From positions 15,562,001-15,626,000 of the forward strand of contig OX579637.1 in the NCBI GenBank assembly GCA_951230915.1: a stretch of 64,000 nucleotides of DNA, given 5' to 3'. Positions 54,543-64,000 of the stretch are shown here, one piece after another. Source of the DNA: Antitrichia curtipendula. Taxonomy: Eukaryota; Streptophyta; Bryopsida; Hypnales; Leucodontaceae. Under the pieces are notes generated by a model, which saw only the letters and a program-made list of their open reading frames with translations, did not search any database and was not told the origin of the DNA. The translations under genes and the position numbers were made by a program. Each line of letters starts with the position of its first letter. Position 1 is the first letter of the stretch.

Positions 54543-55266
54543 TAACTATTTGCAACTTGTACGATTTGTGTGAAGTCTCTTTCAAAATGAAATTCTATGA
54601 CATTTGATGTTTGACACCATTAATGTACAGGTTGGATTTATTCTATATTCTTTTGAATGGACGTGCGATTGGATTGCAATTACATATCAAATTAGTATTT
54701 GTGGGCATTTAAGTACTTGAGGGTAACTATTTACAACTTGTACGATTTGTGTGAAGTCTGTTTCAAACTGAAATTCTCTGACATTTGATGTTTGACACCA
54801 TTAAAGTACAGATTGGACTTATTCTATATTCTTTTGAATGGACGTGCGAATGGATTGCAATTACATATCAAATTAGTATTTGTAGGCATTTAAGTACTTG
54901 AGGGTAACTATTTGCAACTTGTACGATTTGTGTGAAGTCTCTTTCAAAATGAAATTCTATGACATTTGATGTTTGACACTATTAATGTACAGGTTGGACT
55001 TATTCTATATTCTTTTGAATGGACGTGCGATTGGATTGCAATTACATATCAAATTAATATTTGTGCGCATTTAAGTACTTGAAGGTAACTATTTGCAACT
55101 TGTACGATTTGTATGAAGTCTGTTTCAAAATGAAATTCTATGACATTTGATGTTTGACACCATTAATGTACAGGTTGGACTTATTCTATATTCTTTTGAA
55201 TGGACGTGCGATTGGATTGCAATTACATATCAAATTAATATTTGTGGGCATTTAAGTACTTGAGGG

Positions 55267-55991
55267 TAACTATTTGCAACTTGTACGATTTGTGTGAAGT
55301 CTCTTTCAAACTGAAATTCTATGACATTTGATGTTTGACACCATTAAAGTACAGATTGGACCATATTCTCTATTTTTTGGAATTGACGTGCGATTGGATT
55401 GCAATTACATATCAAATTAATATTTGTGCGCATTTAAGTACTTGAGGGTAACTATTTGCAACTTGTACGATTTGTGTGAAGTCTCCTTCAAAATGAAATT
55501 CTATGACATTTGATGTTTGACACCATTAATGTACAGATTGGACTTATTCTATATTCTTTTGAATGGACGTGCGATTGGATTGCAATTACATATCAAATTA
55601 GTATTTGTGGGCATTTAAGTACTTGAGGGTAACTATTTGCAACTTGTACGATTTGTGTGAAGTCTGTTTCAAACTGAAATTCTCTGACATTTGATGTTTG
55701 ACACCATTAAAGTACAGATTGGACTTATTCTATATTCTTTTGAATGGACGTGCGAATGGATTGCAATTACATATCAAATTAGTATTTGTGGGCATTTAAG
55801 TACTTGAGGGTAACTATTTGCAACTTGTACGATTTGTGTGAAGTCTCCTTCAAAATGAAATTCTATGACATTTGATGTTTGACACCATTAATGTACAGAT
55901 TGGACTTATTCTATATTCTTTTGAATTGACGTGCGATTGGATTGCAATTACATATCAAATTAGTATTTGTGGGCATTTAAGTACTTGAGGG
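55267..55991 (+). repeat. 8-monomer-offset duplication, copy 2
   Basis: Partner of 53818-54542. It is followed by alternating 'tctgtttcaaactg' and 'tctcctt' monomers up to about 56353, a short dimer-like run that copy 1 lacks. Confidence 0.75.
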
Positions 55992-56353
55992 TAACTATTT
56001 GCAACTTGTACGATTTGTGTGAAGTCTGTTTCAAACTGAAATTCTCTGACATTTGATGTTTGACACCATTAAAGTACAGATTGGACTTATTCTATATTCT
56101 TTTGAATGGACGTGCGAATGGATTGCAATTACATATCAAATTAGTATTTGTGGGCATTTAAGTACTTGAGGGTAACTATTTGCAACTTGTACGATTTGTG
56201 TGAAGTCTCCTTCAAAATGAAATTCTATGACATTTGATGTTTGACACCATTAATGTACAGGTTGGACTTATTCTATATTCTTTTGAATGGACGTGCGATT
56301 GGATTGCAATTACATATCAAATTAGTATTTGTGGGCATTTAAGTACTTGAGGG

Positions 56354-56896
56354 TAACTATTTACAACTTGTACGATTTGTGTGAAGTCTGTTTCAAACTG
56401 AAATTCTCTGACATTTGATGTTTGACACCATTAAAGTACAGATTGGACTTATTCTATATTCTTTTGAATGGACGTGCGAATGGATTGCAATTACATATCA
56501 AATTAGTATTTGTAGGCATTTAAGTACTTGAGGGTAACTATTTGCAACTTGTACGATTTGTGTGAAGTCTCTTTCAAAATGAAATTCTATGACATTTGAT
56601 GTTTGACACTATTAATGTACAGGTTGGACTTATTCTATATTCTTTTGAATGGACGTGCGATTGGATTGCAATTACATATCAAATTAATATTTGTGCGCAT
56701 TTAAGTACTTGAAGGTAACTATTTGCAACTTGTACGATTTGTATGAAGTCTGTTTCAAAATGAAATTCTATGACATTTGATGTTTGACACCATTAATGTA
56801 CAGGTTGGACTTATTCTATATTCTTTTGAATGGACGTGCGATTGGATTGCAATTACATATCAAATTAGTATTTGTGGGCATTTAAGTACTTGAGGG
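56354..56896 (+). repeat. Trimer unit ('ttacaac' / 'gtaggc' / 'gaaggtaac')
   Basis: Three linked monomers. The first has 'ttacaacttg', 'tctgtttcaaactg' and 'attctctgac', and ends 'gtaggcattt'. The second has 'cactatt' and ends 'gtgcgc' with 'cttgaagg'. The third has 'gtatgaagtctg'. An earlier trimer starts at 54724 (offset 1,630 bp) and later ones at 57621, 58164, 60880 and 61423. In the copy at 61423 the first monomer has 'ttgcaac'. Confidence 0.8.
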
Positions 56897-57077
56897 TAAC
56901 TATTTGCAACTTGTACGATTTGTATGAAGTCTCTTTCAAAATGAAATTCTATGACATTTGATGTTTGACACCATTAATGTACAGAATGGACTTATTCTAT
57001 ATTCTTTTGAATGGACGTGCGAATGGCTTGCAATTACATATCAAATTAGTATTTGTGGGCATTTAAGTACTTGAGGG

Positions 57078-60000
57078 TAACTATTTGCAACTTGTACGAT
57101 TTGTGTGAAGTCTCTTTCAAAATGAAATTCTATGACATTTGATGTTTGACACCATTAATGTACAGGTTGGACTTATTCTATATTCTTTTGAATGGACGTG
57201 CGATTGGATTGCAATTACATATCAAATTAGTATTTGTAGGCATTTAAGTACTTGAGGGTAACTATTTGCAACTTGTACGATTTGTGTGAAGTCTCTTTCA
57301 AAATGAAATTCTATGACATTTGATGTTTGACACTATTAATGTACAGGTTGGACTTATTCTATATTCTTTTGAATGGACGTGCGATTGGATTGCAATTACA
57401 TATCAAATTAATATTTGTGCGCATTTAAGTACTTGAAGGTAACTATTTGCAACTTGTACGATTTGTATGAAGTCTGTTTCAAAATGAAATTCTCTGACAT
57501 TTGATGTTTGACACCATTAATGTACAGGTTGGACTTATTCTATATTCTTTTGAATGGACGTGCGATTGGATTGCAATTACATATCAAATTAGTATTTGTG
57601 GGCATTTAAGTACTTGAGGGTAACTATTTACAACTTGTACGATTTGTGTGAAGTCTGTTTCAAACTGAAATTCTCTGACATTTGATGTTTGACACCATTA
57701 AAGTACAGATTGGACTTATTCTATATTCTTTTGAATGGACGTGCGAATGGATTGCAATTACATATCAAATTAGTATTTGTAGGCATTTAAGTACTTGAGG
57801 GTAACTATTTGCAACTTGTACGATTTGTGTGAAGTCTCTTTCAAAATGAAATTCTCTGACATTTGATGTTTGACACTATTAATGTACAGGTTGGACTTAT
57901 TCTATATTCTTTTGAATGGACGTGCGATTGGATTGCAATTACATATCAAATTAATATTTGTGCGCATTTAAGTACTTGAAGGTAACTATTTGCAACTTGT
58001 ACGATTTGTATGAAGTCTGTTTCAAAATGAAATTCTATGACATTTGATGTTTGACACCATTAATGTACAGGTTGGACTTATTCTATATTCTTTTGAATGG
58101 ACGTGCGATTGGATTGCAATTACATATCAAATTAGTATTTGTGGGCATTTAAGTACTTGAGGGTAACTATTTACAACTTGTACGATTTGTGTGAAGTCTG
58201 TTTCAAACTGAAATTCTCTGACATTTGATGTTTGACACCATTAAAGTACAGATTGGACTTATTCTATATTCTTTTGAATGGACGTGCGAATGGATTGCAA
58301 TTACATATCAAATTAGTATTTGTAGGCATTTAAGTACTTGAGGGTAACTATTTGCAACTTGTACGATTTGTGTGAAGTCTCTTTCAAAATGAAATTCTCT
58401 GACATTTGATGTTTGACACTATTAATGTACAGGTTGGACTTATTCTATATTCTTTTGAATGGACGTGCGATTGGATTGCAATTACATATCAAATTAATAT
58501 TTGTGCGCATTTAAGTACTTGAAGGTAACTATTTGCAACTTGTACGATTTGTATGAAGTCTGTTTCAAAATGAAATTCTATGACATTTGATGTTTGACAC
58601 CATTAATGTACAGGTTGGACTTATTCTATATTCTTTTGAATGGACGTGCGATTGGATTGCAATTACATATCAAATTAGTATTTGTGGGCATTTAAGTACT
58701 TGAGGGTAACTATTTGCAACTTGTACGATTTGTATGAAGTCTCTTTCAAAATGAAATTCTATGACATTTGATGTTTGACACCATTAATGTACAGGTTGGA
58801 CTTATTCTATATTCTTTTGAATGGACGTGCGATTGGATTGCAATTACATATCAAATTAGTATTTGTGGGCATTTAAGTACTTGAGGGTAACTATTTGCAA
58901 CTTGTACGATTTGTGTGAAGTCTCTTTCAAAATGAAATTCTATGACATTTGATGTTTGACACCATTAATGTACAGGTTGGACTTATTCTATATTCTTTTG
59001 AATGGACGTGCGATTGGATTGCAATTACATATCAAATTAGTATTTGTGGGCATTTAAGTACTTGAGGGTAACTATTTGCAACTTGTACGATTTGTATGAA
59101 GTCTCTTTCAAAATGAAATTCTATGACATTTGATGTTTGACACCATTAATGTACAGGTTGGACTTATTCTATATTCTTTTGAATGGACGTGCGATTGGAT
59201 TGCAATTACATATCAAATTAGTATTTGTGGGCATTTAAGTACTTGAGGGTAACTATTTGCAACTTGTACGATTTGTATGAAGTCTCTTTCAAAATGAAAT
59301 TCTATGACATTTGATGTTTGACACCATTAATGTACAGGTTGGACTTATTCTATATTCTTTTGAATGGACGTGCGATTGGATTGCAATTACATATCAGATT
59401 AATATTTGTGGGCATTTAGGTACTTGAGGGTAACTATTTGCAACATGTACGATTTGTGTGAAGTTTCCTTCAAAATGAAATTCTATGACATTTGATGTTT
59501 GACACCATTAATGTACAGATTAGACCTTATTCCCTATTCTTTTGAATGGACGTGCGATTGGATTGCAATTACATATCAAATTAGTATTTGTGGGCATTTA
59601 AGTACTTGAGGGTAACTATTTGCAACTTGTACGATTTGTGTGAAGTCTCTTTCAAAATGAAATTCTATGACATTTGATGTTTGACACCATTAATGTACAG
59701 GTTGGACTTATTCTATATTCTTTTGAATGGACGTGCGATTGGATTGCAATTACATATCAAATTAGTATTTGTGGGCATTTAAGTACTTGAGGGTAACTAT
59801 TTGCAACTTGTACGATTTGTGTGAAGTCTCTTTCAAAATGAAATTCTATGACATTTGATGTTTGACACCATTAATGTACAGGTTGGACTTATTCTATATT
59901 CTTTTGAATGGACGTGCGATTGGATTGCAATTACATATCAAATTAGTATTTGTGGGCATTTAAGTACTTGAGGGTAACTATTTGCAACTTGTACGATTTG

Positions 60001-60336
60001 TATGAAGTCTCTTTCAAAATGAAATTCTATGACATTTGATGTTTGACACCATTAATGTACAGGTTGGACTTATTCTATATTCTTTTGAATGGACGTGCGA
60101 TTGGATTGCAATTACATATCAAATTAGTATTTGTGGGCATTTAAGTACTTGAGGGTAACTATTTGCAACTTGTACGATTTGTATGAAGTCTCTTTCAAAA
60201 TGAAATTCTATGACATTTGATGTTTGACACCATTAATGTACAGGTTGGACTTATTCTATATTCTTTTGAATGGACGTGCGATTGGATTGCAATTACATAT
60301 CAAATTAGTATTTGTGGGCATTTAAGTACTTGAGGG
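57078..60336 (+). repeat. 18-monomer HOR unit (3,259 bp), copy 1
   Basis: This full 18-monomer unit contains two tandem trimers (57621-58163, 58164-58706), a run of uniform 'gtatgaag' and 'gtgtgaag' class A monomers, and a hybrid class B/A monomer with 'aacatgtacg' and 'agattagac' (59431-59612). That last monomer is preceded by 'atatcagatt'. The whole order repeats at 60337 at an offset of 3,259 bp. Differences noticed include 'attctctgac' near 57490 against 'attctatgac', and 'ttacaac' at 58171 against 'ttgcaac'. Confidence 0.86.
58164..58706 (+). repeat. Trimer tandem duplicate inside the 18-monomer unit
   Basis: It repeats 57621-58163 at an offset of 543 bp. A doubled trimer is also present in the second 18-monomer unit (60880-61965), so the trimer doubling came before the 18-monomer duplication. 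Confidence 0.82.
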
Positions 60337-63300
60337 TAACTATTTGCAACTTGTACGATTTGTGTGAAGTCTCTTTCAAAATGAAATTCTATGACATTTG
60401 ATGTTTGACACCATTAATGTACAGGTTGGACTTATTCTATATTCTTTTGAATGGACGTGCGATTGGATTGCAATTACATATCAAATTAGTATTTGTAGGC
60501 ATTTAAGTACTTGAGGGTAACTATTTGCAACTTGTACGATTTGTGTGAAGTCTCTTTCAAAATGAAATTCTATGACATTTGATGTTTGACACTATTAATG
60601 TACAGGTTGGACTTATTCTATATTCTTTTGAATGGACGTGCGATTGGATTGCAATTACATATCAAATTAATCTTTGTGCGCATTTAAGTACTTGAAGGTA
60701 ACTATTTGCAACTTGTACGATTTGTATGAAGTCTGTTTCAAAATGAAATTCTATGACATTTGATATTTGACACCATTAATGTACAGGTTGGACTTATTCT
60801 ATATTCTTTTGAATGGACGTGCGATTGGATTGCAATTACATATCAAATTAGTATTTGTGGGCATTTAAGTACTTGAGGGTAACTATTTACAACTTGTACG
60901 ATTTGTGTGAAGTCTGTTTCAAACTGAAATTCTCTGACATTTGATGTTTGACACCATTAAAGTACAGATTGGACTTATTCTATATTCTTTTGAATGGACG
61001 TGCGAATGGATTGCAATTACATATCAAATTAGTATTTGTAGGCATTTAAGTACTTGAGGGTAACTATTTGCAACTTGTACGATTTGTGTGAAGTCTCTTT
61101 CAAAATGAAATTCTCTGACATTTGATGTTTGACACTATTAATGTACAGGTTGGACTTATTCTATATTCTTTTGAATGGACGTGCGATTGGATTGCAATTA
61201 CATATCAAATTAATATTTGTGCGCATTTAAGTACTTGAAGGTAACTATTTGCAACTTGTACGATTTGTATGAAGTCTGTTTCAAAATGAAATTCTATGAC
61301 ATTTGATGTTTGACACCATTAATGTACAGGTTGGACTTATTCTATATTCTTTTGAATGGACGTGCGATTGGATTGCAATTACATATCAAATTAGTATTTG
61401 TGGGCATTTAAGTACTTGAGGGTAACTATTTGCAACTTGTACGATTTGTGTGAAGTCTGTTTCAAACTGAAATTCTCTGACATTTGATGTTTGACACCAT
61501 TAAAGTACAGATTGGACTTATTCTATATTCTTTTGAATGGACGTGCGAATGGATTGCAATTACATATCAAATTAGTATTTGTAGGCATTTAAGTACTTGA
61601 GGGTAACTATTTGCAACTTGTACGATTTGTGTGAAGTCTCTTTCAAAATGAAATTCTCTGACATTTGATGTTTGACACTATTAATGTACAGGTTGGACTT
61701 ATTCTATATTCTTTTGAATGGACGTGCGATTGGATTGCAATTACATATCAAATTAATATTTGTGCGCATTTAAGTACTTGAAGGTAACTATTTGCAACTT
61801 GTACGATTTGTATGAAGTCTGTTTCAAAATGAAATTCTATGACATTTGATGTTTGACACCATTAATGTACAGGTTGGACTTATTCTATATTCTTTTGAAT
61901 GGACGTGCGATTGGATTGCAATTACATATCAAATTAGTATTTGTGGGCATTTAAGTACTTGAGGGTAACTATTTGCAACTTGTACGATTTGTATGAAGTC
62001 TCTTTCAAAATGAAATTCTATGACATTTGATGTTTGACACCATTAATGTACAGGTTGGACTTATTCTATATTCTTTTGAATGGACGTGCGATTGGATTGC
62101 AATTACATATCAAATTAGTATTTGTGGGCATTTAAGTACTTGAGGGTAACTATTTGCAACTTGTACGATTTGTGTGAAGTCTCTTTCAAAATGAAATTCT
62201 ATGACATTTGATGTTTGACACCATTAATGTACAGGTTGGACTTATTCTATATTCTTTTGAATGGACGTGCGATTGGATTGCAATTACATATCAAATTAGT
62301 ATTTGTGGGCATTTAAGTACTTGAGGGTAACTATTTGCAACTTGTACGATTTGTATGAAGTCTCTTTCAAAATGAAATTCTATGACATTTGATGTTTGAC
62401 ACCATTAATGTACAGGTTGGACTTATTCTATATTCTTTTGAATGGACGTGCGATTGGATTGCAATTACATATCAAATTAGTATTTGTGGGCATTTAAGTA
62501 CTTGAGGGTAACTATTTGCAACTTGTACGATTTGTATGAAGTCTCTTTCAAAATGAAATTCTATGACATTTGATGTTTGACACCATTAATGTACAGGTTG
62601 GACTTATTCTATATTCTTTTGAATGGACGTGCGATTGGATTGCAATTACATATCAGATTAATATTTGTGGGCATTTAGGTACTTGAGGGTAACTATTTGC
62701 AACATGTACGATTTGTGTGAAGTTTCCTTCAAAATGAAATTCTATGACATTTGATGTTTGACACCATTAATGTACAGATTAGACCTTATTCCCTATTCTT
62801 TTGAATGGACGTGCGATTGGATTGCAATTACATATCAAATTAGTATTTGTGGGCATTTAAGTACTTGAGGGTAACTATTTGCAACTTGTACGATTTGTGT
62901 GAAGTCTCTTTCAAAATGAAATTCTATGACATTTGATGTTTGACACCATTAATGTACAGGTTGGACTTATTCTATATTCTTTTGAATGGACGTGCGATTG
63001 GATTGCAATTACATATCAAATTAGTATTTGTGGGCATTTAAGTACTTGAGGGTAACTATTTGCAACTTGTACGATTTGTGTGAAGTCTCTTTCAAAATGA
63101 AATTCTATGACATTTGATGTTTGACACCATTAAAGGTACAGGTTGGACTTATTCTATATTCTTTTGAATGGACGTGCGATTGGCTTGCAATTACATATCA
63201 AATTAGTATTTGTGGGCATTTAAGTACTTGAGGGTAACTATTTGCAACTTGTACGATTTGTATGAAGTCTCTTTCAAAATGAAATTCTATGACATTTGAT

Positions 63301-63596
63301 GTTTGACACCATTAATGTACAGGTTGGACTTATTCTATATTCTTTTGAATGGACGTGCGATTGGATTGCAATTACATATCAAATTAGTATTTGTGGGCAT
63401 TTAAGTACTTGAGGGTAACTATTTGCAACTTGTACGATTTGTATGAAGTCTCTTTCAAAATGAAATTCTATGACATTTGATGTTTGACACCATTAATGTA
63501 CAGGTTGGACTTATTCTATATTCTTTTGAATGGACGTGCGATTGGATTGCAATTACATATCAAATTAGTATTTGTGGGCATTTAAGTACTTGAGGG
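60337..63596 (+). repeat. 18-monomer HOR unit (3,260 bp), copy 2
   Basis: Second unit. Private changes are 'aatctttgtgcgc' (about 60669), 'gatatttgac' (about 60762), and the inserted g in 'attaaaggtac' with 'gattggcttg' in the monomer 63053-63234, which makes that monomer 182 bp. After 63596 the order is broken by a divergent monomer. Confidence 0.86.
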
Positions 63597-63778
63597 TAAC
63601 TATTTGCAACTTGTACGATTTGTATGAAGTCTCTTTCAAAATGAAATTCTATGACATTTGATGTTTGACACCATTAATGTACAGGTTGGACTTATTCTTC
63701 TATTCTTTGGAATTGACGTGCGATTGAATTGCAATTACATATCAAATTAATATTTGTGCGCATTGAGGTACTTGAGGG
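63597..63778 (+). repeat. Divergent monomer closing the 18-monomer domain
   Basis: It has 'cttattcttctattctttgg', then 'aattgacg', 'gattgaattgc', 'aatatttgtgcgc' and 'cattgaggtactt', an unusual set of changes. It mixes a class A left part with a class B-like right part. Two ordinary monomers, the second cut by the window end, follow it. Confidence 0.78.
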
Positions 63779-63959
63779 TAACTATTTGCAACTTGTACGA
63801 TTTGTGTGAAGTTTCCTTCAAAATGAAATTCTATGACATTTGATGTTTGACACCATTAATGTACAGGTTGGACTTATTCTATATTCTTTTGAATGGACGT
63901 GCGAATGGATTGCAATTACATATCAAATTAGTATTTGTGGGCATTTAAGTACTTGAGGG

Positions 63960-64000
63960 TAACTATTTGCAACTTGTACGATTTGTGTGAAGTCTCTTTC
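63960..64000 (+). repeat. Partial monomer at window end
   Basis: The first 41 bases of a 'gtgtgaagtctctttc' monomer. The array clearly continues past the window. Confidence 0.95.

Larger units (their letters stand above)
1..64000 (+). repeat. Satellite DNA array, 181/182-bp monomer, about 353 copies
   Basis: The entire window is one tandem array. Every 181 or 182 bases the motif 'taactatttgcaacttgtac' (or a close variant) returns, and each monomer ends in 'agtacttgaggg' or a near variant. Orientation is constant and nothing else interrupts it, so this entry also describes every gene-free stretch. Monomer length near the nucleosome repeat, about 33% G+C, and array length beyond 64 kb are typical of centromeric or pericentromeric satellites of eukaryotes. 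That is an inference from architecture, because no centromere protein binding data are available. Reading frames are not kept (181 is not a multiple of 3) and stops such as 'taa' and 'tga' recur, so no coding function is supported. I do not recognise the satellite family. Both ends are cut by the window, so true array size is unknown. Confidence 0.98.

Noticed and set aside
1..64000. Possible CRISPR array because of regular repeats
   Set aside because: The repeated unit is the full 181/182 bp with no unique spacers, and similarity runs across the whole period.
1..64000. Open reading frames on either strand
   Set aside because: Any ORF is a shadow of the satellite. The 181-bp period shifts frame every monomer, stops recur, and the codon content shows no protein-like pattern.
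1..64000. Promoter-like boxes ('ttgaca'-like 'tttgacacc' and 'tatatt')
   Set aside because: These occur in essentially every monomer as part of an AT-rich repeat, with no gene nearby. Bacterial promoter logic does not apply.
1..64000. Octamer-like 'atttgcaa' and C/EBP-like 'attgcaat' sites
   Set aside because: Both are short near-matches present in nearly every monomer. Nothing in the sequence supports binding or regulation.
1..64000. Transposable element or retroelement insertion, inverted segments
   Set aside because: The 181/182-bp phase can be followed from end to end with at most a few bases of indel, leaving no room for an insertion. No reversed monomer was seen.

Overview
The whole 64,000-base window is one uninterrupted, head-to-tail tandem array of a single satellite DNA. 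The monomer is 181 bp, with a common 182-bp version. I see no gene, RNA gene, transposon, CRISPR array or unique-sequence spacer on either strand. The last monomer starts at 63,960. The 63,959 bases before it equal 353 x 181 plus 66, so the window holds about 353 complete monomers plus a 41-bp partial one, with a net excess of 66 bases from the longer monomers. The 181-bp monomer at 726-906 is about 33% G+C (59 of 181). All copies I followed are on the + strand as given, and I saw no inversion.

A nucleosome-sized, AT-rich monomer in an array longer than 64 kb is typical of eukaryotic centromeric or pericentromeric satellite DNA (plants, insects, molluscs, fishes and others). I do not recognise the family and it carries no taxon-specific landmark, so I leave the organism unassigned. 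It does not look like primate alpha satellite (171 bp with a CENP-B box) or the Arabidopsis and Brassica centromere repeats, as far as I can judge from memory. It is not bacterial or viral.

The information lies in the variants. Monomers fall into two structural classes. Class A is 181 bp with the middle reading 'ttattctatattcttttg'. Class B is 182 bp with the middle reading 'cttattccctattttttgg'. A limited set of linked substitutions adds many subtypes. There is no single regular higher-order repeat (HOR). The array is a mosaic of local amplification domains, each with private variants: 1-13.4 kb (class-B monomer following a 'gtctttgtggg' monomer, spacing 4 to 12 monomers); 13.4-21 kb (3- to 10-monomer units); 21.4-28.7 kb (an 8-monomer, 1,450-bp unit); 30.3-39.1 kb (a 22-monomer duplication plus a partial third copy); 39.5-44.7 kb (2- and 6-monomer duplications); 44.7-51.6 kb (a 24-monomer offset with a damaged junction); 51.6-57.1 kb (5-, 8- and 9-monomer duplications); and 57.1-63.6 kb (two 18-monomer units of 3,259 bp).

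The pattern fits repeated unequal exchange or break-induced copying at many scales. Several breakpoints can be placed inside single chimeric monomers. Copies were compared by eye at diagnostic variant sites, not by full base-by-base alignment, so stated matches mean agreement at the markers checked. No novel enzyme or defence system is encoded here. The interesting content is array architecture and recombination history.
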